Of a stretch of DNA of 64,000 bases, positions 60,699 to 64,000 are shown piece after piece. How positions within the stretch are numbered: position 1 is the stretch's first letter; every line of letters begins with the position of its first letter. Position numbers and translations under genes: made by a program. The notes under the pieces were generated by a model. That model was not told the origin of the DNA, did no database searches, and saw nothing but the letters and a program-made list of their open reading frames with translations. This DNA is from Plantibacter sp. PA-3-X8 (lineage in GTDB: Bacteria > Actinomycetota > Actinomycetes > Actinomycetales > Microbacteriaceae), in assembly GCF_003856975.1 (NCBI RefSeq), contig NZ_CP033107.1:2542001-2606000 (forward strand). The letters are read 5' to 3'.

Positions 60699-61571
60699 TC
60701 ACCGAGGCGTCGGGAACCGCACCATGCCCTCCTGGGCGACGCTCGCGACGAGGCGACCCGCCCGATCGTAGATGCGCCCGAGGGACAGACCTCTTCCGCC
60801 GGTGGCGCTCGGGGAATCCTGCAGGTAGAGCAGCCACTCGTCGACGCGGGCGGGTCGGTGCCACCACATGGCGTGGTCGAGACTGGCGATCTTGATGCCC
60901 GGGGTGGCCCACGGGACGCCGTGACGACGGAGCACCGGCTCCAGGATCGTGTAGTCGCTCGCGTAGGCGAGCGCGGCACGGTGCAGCGCGGGGTCGTCGG
61001 GCAGGTCCTCGATCGTCTTGAACCACACCGCTTGCCGGGTGGTCCGCTCGCCCTCCACCCGGAGGTAGACGGGGGAGCCGACGTGTCGGAGGTCGAAGGG
61101 GCGTCCCGTCGCCCACGCCTCGGCGGCCGGGTGGTCGATCCCGCTGAGGAGCTCGGCGGCTGACGGGAGGGTCTCCGGGTCCGGGATCCCGTCGGGCAGC
61201 TCGATCTGATGCTCCGGGCCCTCGTCCTGGGTCTGGAAGGACGCGATCATCGAGAGGATCGGCACTCCGTTCTGGTACGCCTGCGTGCGCCGGGTGGCGA
61301 AGGAGCGTCCGTCGTGGATGCGGTCGACCGCGAAGGTGATCGGCAGGTCGACGTCGCCCGGTCGGAGGAAGTACCCGTGCATCGAGTGGATGATGCGCTC
61401 GGCGTCGACGGTCCGGGTAGCGGCGACGACGGACTGGGCGAGCACCTGACCACCGAAGACCCGCCCCTGCGGCATCCATTGCGATGGACCGGTGAAGATG
61501 TCCTCGTCGGTCCGGACACCGGGAGCACTGAGGTCCAGTGCGGTGAGCAGGGAGTGGATCGGTTCCTTCAC
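60699..61571 (-). CDS. tesB: Acyl-CoA thioesterase II (TesB family)
   Basis: 290 residues from GTG 61571. Double-hotdog pattern: FTGPSQWMPQGRVFGGQVLAQSVVAA, SMHGYFLRPGDVDLPITFAVDRIHDGRSFATRR, then the second half with IASLDHAMWWHRPARVDEWLLYLQDSPSATGGRGLSLGRIYDRAGRLVASVAQEGMVR holding the Asp/Gln catalytic set. It hydrolyses a broad range of acyl-CoAs in the cytosol. Length equals the usual ~290. Confidence 0.93.
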   Translation of the reverse strand: MKEPIHSLLTALDLSAPGVRTDEDIFTGPSQWMPQGRVFGGQVLAQSVVAATRTVDAERIIHSMHGYFLRPGDVDLPITFAVDRIHDGRSFATRRTQAYQNGVPILSMIASFQTQDEGPEHQIELPDGIPDPETLPSAAELLSGIDHPAAEAWATGRPFDLRHVGSPVYLRVEGERTTRQAVWFKTIEDLPDDPALHRAALAYASDYTILEPVLRRHGVPWATPGIKIASLDHAMWWHRPARVDEWLLYLQDSPSATGGRGLSLGRIYDRAGRLVASVAQEGMVRFPTPR

Positions 61572-61683
61572 GCGAACACGCCTTTCATCCGGGGGTCGAG
61601 GTTCGGTCGTCGATGCCCGACCCGACCCGCCGAGTCTATCCAGGCGCTGGCGACGCGGTGCCGGAGCGCACGCGGCGGTGGCG

Positions 61684-61689
61684 TAGATT
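61684..61689 (+). promoter_or_regulatory. -10-like box TAGATT
   Basis: Eight bases separate it from ATG 61698; an AGAGGAG lies in between, so leaderless and leadered starts are both possible. Confidence 0.35.
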
Positions 61690-61697
61690 GAGAGGAG

Positions 61698-62378
61698 ATG
61701 TCCACCACCTTGCAGCTCCTCGACGCCACCTCGCTCGCCGACCTCCGCACCTTCCTCGCACGCGCCGCCCGGATCGACGACTCCGGTGTGCGACTCCTGG
61801 CTGCCGGGGACGTCCTGGCGGTCTCCGCCCCGGTGCTGCACCCGCAGGGTCTGCTCGACCGGAGTCCGACGATCATCGGGATGCGCACCTTCGCACTCGC
61901 CGAACCCGCCACGGCCGACGTACTCGCGACCCCGCGTGAACTCATCGACCGCATCGTCCGAACGCTCGGCGGCGTCGCTGCCGAGGACCTGGTCGCGGAT
62001 GCCCGCGAGACCGTGCCGCTCGAGCTGCCACCGTCCACGAGGACGGCCCCGTGGGTCGGACAGGCACCGCCCCGTGGCGGCTGGGAACGTGCGGGCGATG
62101 TGGACACCATCGAGCTCGAACTCGTCGCCAGGACGGGGGCCTCGGAGATCGCCGAGACGCTCCCCACCGCGGTGGGCGATCAGATCGTCCAGAAGGTGCG
62201 GTCGCAGGTCTGGTCCCGGCCCCTCGGCGACGGCCACGGACTCCCGACCGGTGCCGCGTTCGCCGCGGTGGGCCTCGGCTTCATCGCCGAGCCGGAGCGC
62301 GCGGCCGTCTTCCGCTCAGGCGGATGGGTCCGTTTGAGCACCCGACGAGGGCATGTGCTCGCGGGCGCCGTGTCCTGA
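61698..62378 (+). CDS. Hypothetical protein
   Basis: 226 residues from ATG 61698 with AGAGGAG upstream. A compact soluble protein with no signal peptide: LADLRTFLARAARIDDSGVRLLAAGDVLAVSAPVL at the N-terminus, a central proline-rich stretch (VPLELPPSTRTAPWVGQAPPRGGW), and a C-terminal VWSRPLGDGHGLPTGAAFAAVGLGFI. Proteins like this are widespread in actinobacteria; I know no function. It converges with the flavoprotein gene. Confidence 0.75.
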   Translation: MSTTLQLLDATSLADLRTFLARAARIDDSGVRLLAAGDVLAVSAPVLHPQGLLDRSPTIIGMRTFALAEPATADVLATPRELIDRIVRTLGGVAAEDLVADARETVPLELPPSTRTAPWVGQAPPRGGWERAGDVDTIELELVARTGASEIAETLPTAVGDQIVQKVRSQVWSRPLGDGHGLPTGAAFAAVGLGFIAEPERAAVFRSGGWVRLSTRRGHVLAGAVS

Positions 62379-62381
62379 TCC

Positions 62382-64000
62382 TCAGGCGCCTGCCATCGTC
62401 CGGCCGGCGGTCCGTCCGCTGAACAGACACCCGCCGAGGAAGGTCCCCTCGAGCGCGCGGTAGCCGTGGATCCCTCCACCGCCGAAGCCAGCCGCCTCAC
62501 CGGCGGCGTAGAGGCCGGGCACCGGGTTCCCGTCCGGGCCGAGGACCCGACTCGCGAGGTCGGTCTCGAGCCCGCCGAGGCTCTTGCGGGTCAGCACATG
62601 CAGCTTCACCGCGATGAGCGGTCCCGCCTTCGGATCGAGGAGCCGGTGCGGTGCGGCGACGCGGATGAGTTTGTCGCCCCGGTAGGAGCGGGCACCGCGG
62701 AGCGCCGTGATCTGCAGGTCCTTCGTGAACGGGTTGTCGATCTCGCGATCGCGAGCCTCCACCTCGGCGATGACGTTCGCCGCGTCGATGGGCGTCTCCG
62801 GGCTCAGTTCCTGCATGCCGGCGATCAGCTCGGTGAGCGTGTCGGCGACGACGAAGTCCGCGCCGTGCTCCTTGAACGCCTCGACCGGCCCGGGCGCTCC
62901 CGGGCCGATGCGCTTCGCGAGCAGCCCGAGGTCCTTCCCGGTGAGGTCGGGGTTCTGCTCGCTCCCCGACAGCGCGAACTCCTTCTCGATGATCCGCTGG
63001 GTCAGCACGAACCAGCTGTGGTCGTGGCCGGTGGCACGCAGGTGCGCGAGGGTACCGAGCGTGTCGAAGCCCGGGAAGAGCGGCACCGGGAGCCGCTTCC
63101 CGGTCGCGTCGAACCAGAGCGAGGACGGCCCCGGCAGGATCCTGATGCCGTGTTGCGGCCAGATCGGATCCCAGTTGGTGATGCCTTCGACGTAGTGCCA
63201 CATCCGGTCGCCGTTGATGAGATGCCCGCCCGCACGCTCACTGATCGCCAGCATGCGTCCGTCGACGTGCGCGGGGACCCCGGAGAGCATGGTCCTCGGC
63301 GGCGTCCCGAGCCGGGCCGGCCACTGTTCGCGGACGAGATCGTGGTTCCCCCCGATGCCACCGCTCGCGACGAGCACCGCGGGCGCCTTGCACGAGAACT
63401 CGCCGACGACCTCGCGCGAGCTCGGAGCCCCGCGCTCGGCATGCGACGGGGCCAGCACGGAGCCGCGTACGCCGACGACCGCGCCGTCCTCGGTGAGCAG
63501 CTCGTCCACACGGTGCCGGAAGTGAGCCGACACCGTGCCGTCCTCGACGCCGGCGTTCACCCGTCGGACGAAGGGCGCGACGACACCGGGTCCGGTGCCC
63601 CAGGTGATGTGGAAGCGGGGAACGGAGTTGCCGTGGCCGATGGCGCCGCAACCGCCCCGTTCCGCCCAGCCGACGACCGGGAAGAACCGCACGCCCTGGT
63701 CGTGGAGCCAAGCGCGCTTCTCGCCCGCGGCGAAATCGAGGTACGCCTCCGCCCAGCGCTTGGGCCACTGGTCCTCGGGACGGTCGAACGCTGCTGCGCC
63801 GAACCAGTCCTGGGTCGCGAGCTCGAGCGAATCCCGGACGCCGAGGTGGCGCTGCTCGGGGGAGTCGACCAGGAACAGGCCGCCGAACGACCAGTGCGCC
63901 TGGCCACCGAGGTTCGACTCCGGCTCCTGTTCGAGCAGGATGACCCGCTTGCCGGCGTCGATGAGCTCTGCAGCTGCCACGAGCCCCGCCAGCCCGCTGC
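62382..64000 (-). CDS. FAD-binding dehydrogenase (KsdD/fumarate-reductase-like), N-terminus cut by window edge
   Basis: 540 residues visible; the start lies right of 64000. The N-terminal FAD fold begins AGLVAAAELIDAGKRVILLEQEPESNLGGQAHWSFGG. Later SEQNPDLTGK and YAAGEAAGFGGGGIHGYRALEGTFLGGCLFSGRTAG match the C-terminal FAD-binding end of flavoprotein dehydrogenases related to 3-ketosteroid dehydrogenase and fumarate reductase. Substrate unknown; the label succinate dehydrogenase would be wrong without an iron-sulfur partner. Confidence 0.88.
   Translation of the reverse strand, partial: SGLAGLVAAAELIDAGKRVILLEQEPESNLGGQAHWSFGGLFLVDSPEQRHLGVRDSLELATQDWFGAAAFDRPEDQWPKRWAEAYLDFAAGEKRAWLHDQGVRFFPVVGWAERGGCGAIGHGNSVPRFHITWGTGPGVVAPFVRRVNAGVEDGTVSAHFRHRVDELLTEDGAVVGVRGSVLAPSHAERGAPSSREVVGEFSCKAPAVLVASGGIGGNHDLVREQWPARLGTPPRTMLSGVPAHVDGRMLAISERAGGHLINGDRMWHYVEGITNWDPIWPQHGIRILPGPSSLWFDATGKRLPVPLFPGFDTLGTLAHLRATGHDHSWFVLTQRIIEKEFALSGSEQNPDLTGKDLGLLAKRIGPGAPGPVEAFKEHGADFVVADTLTELIAGMQELSPETPIDAANVIAEVEARDREIDNPFTKDLQITALRGARSYRGDKLIRVAAPHRLLDPKAGPLIAVKLHVLTRKSLGGLETDLASRVLGPDGNPVPGLYAAGEAAGFGGGGIHGYRALEGTFLGGCLFSGRTAGRTMAGA

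Overview
The window is high-GC actinobacterial chromosome. The order dprA'-xerC-(M23 peptidase)-rpsB-tsf-pyrH-frr-cdsA, the SCO4848-type membrane protein next to orn, GTG starts and many apparently leaderless genes point to the family Microbacteriaceae (order Micrococcales). I cannot name the genus from sequence alone.

1-~11,025: the right part of an integrated mobilisable element; its left end is outside the window. Leftward genes encode a MOBP-like relaxase (cut by the window edge), a MobC-like accessory protein, a small coiled-coil protein, a primase/helicase-type replication ATPase and a small HTH/excisionase-like protein with a perfect inverted repeat at its ribosome binding site. After a long gene-poor stretch comes one rightward cargo gene, a 1166-aa SIR2-domain protein resembling anti-phage NADases, and then a leftward large serine recombinase at the right border. 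The DNA after the border resumes inside dprA (DprA C-terminal ~121 residues), so the element sits in, and has split, the natural-transformation gene dprA.

~11,025-23,082: core chromosome. It holds xerC, a degenerate M23 peptidase, rpsB-tsf (ending in a strong terminator), pyrH, frr, cdsA, a four-repeat DivIVA-like protein, a membrane-anchored transglycosylase-like protein, a small zinc-ribbon protein, an alpha/beta hydrolase, a 617-aa membrane protein that looks like a membrane protein fused to a lipoprotein, and a thioredoxin-TPR protein.

23,105-32,787: alpha-glucan metabolism. glgE-glgB (leftward, overlapping) build and branch glucan from maltose-1-phosphate, glgP (divergent) phosphorolyses it, and glgX debranches it; a YbaK-type tRNA deacylase lies directly downstream of glgX.

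32,856-48,130: cysteine desulfurase and MnmA (sulfur relay to tRNA), an MFS sugar transporter, NAD-dependent DNA ligase, an acyl-CoA ligase, gatCAB, an unrecognised 198-aa protein, an acyltransferase-3 membrane protein, DNA polymerase IV and a GerW/YtfJ-like protein.

48,176-51,805: a TPP riboswitch ahead of ykoE-ykoD-ykoC (ECF transporter for thiamine or its pyrimidine precursor), translationally coupled to a small P-loop kinase.

51,826-64,000: tRNA-Arg(TCT) followed downstream by three exact 63-bp tandem copies that each contain its 3' half; then orn, tRNA-His, a small zincin, nadE, small membrane and hypothetical proteins, ssb, a lipoprotein, an amino-acid permease, ettA, two hotdog thioesterases and a flavoprotein dehydrogenase cut by the right edge.

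A recurring pattern is a TANNNT -10 box 6-7 bases before the start codon, which supports leaderless transcription for at least nine genes and helped choose their starts.
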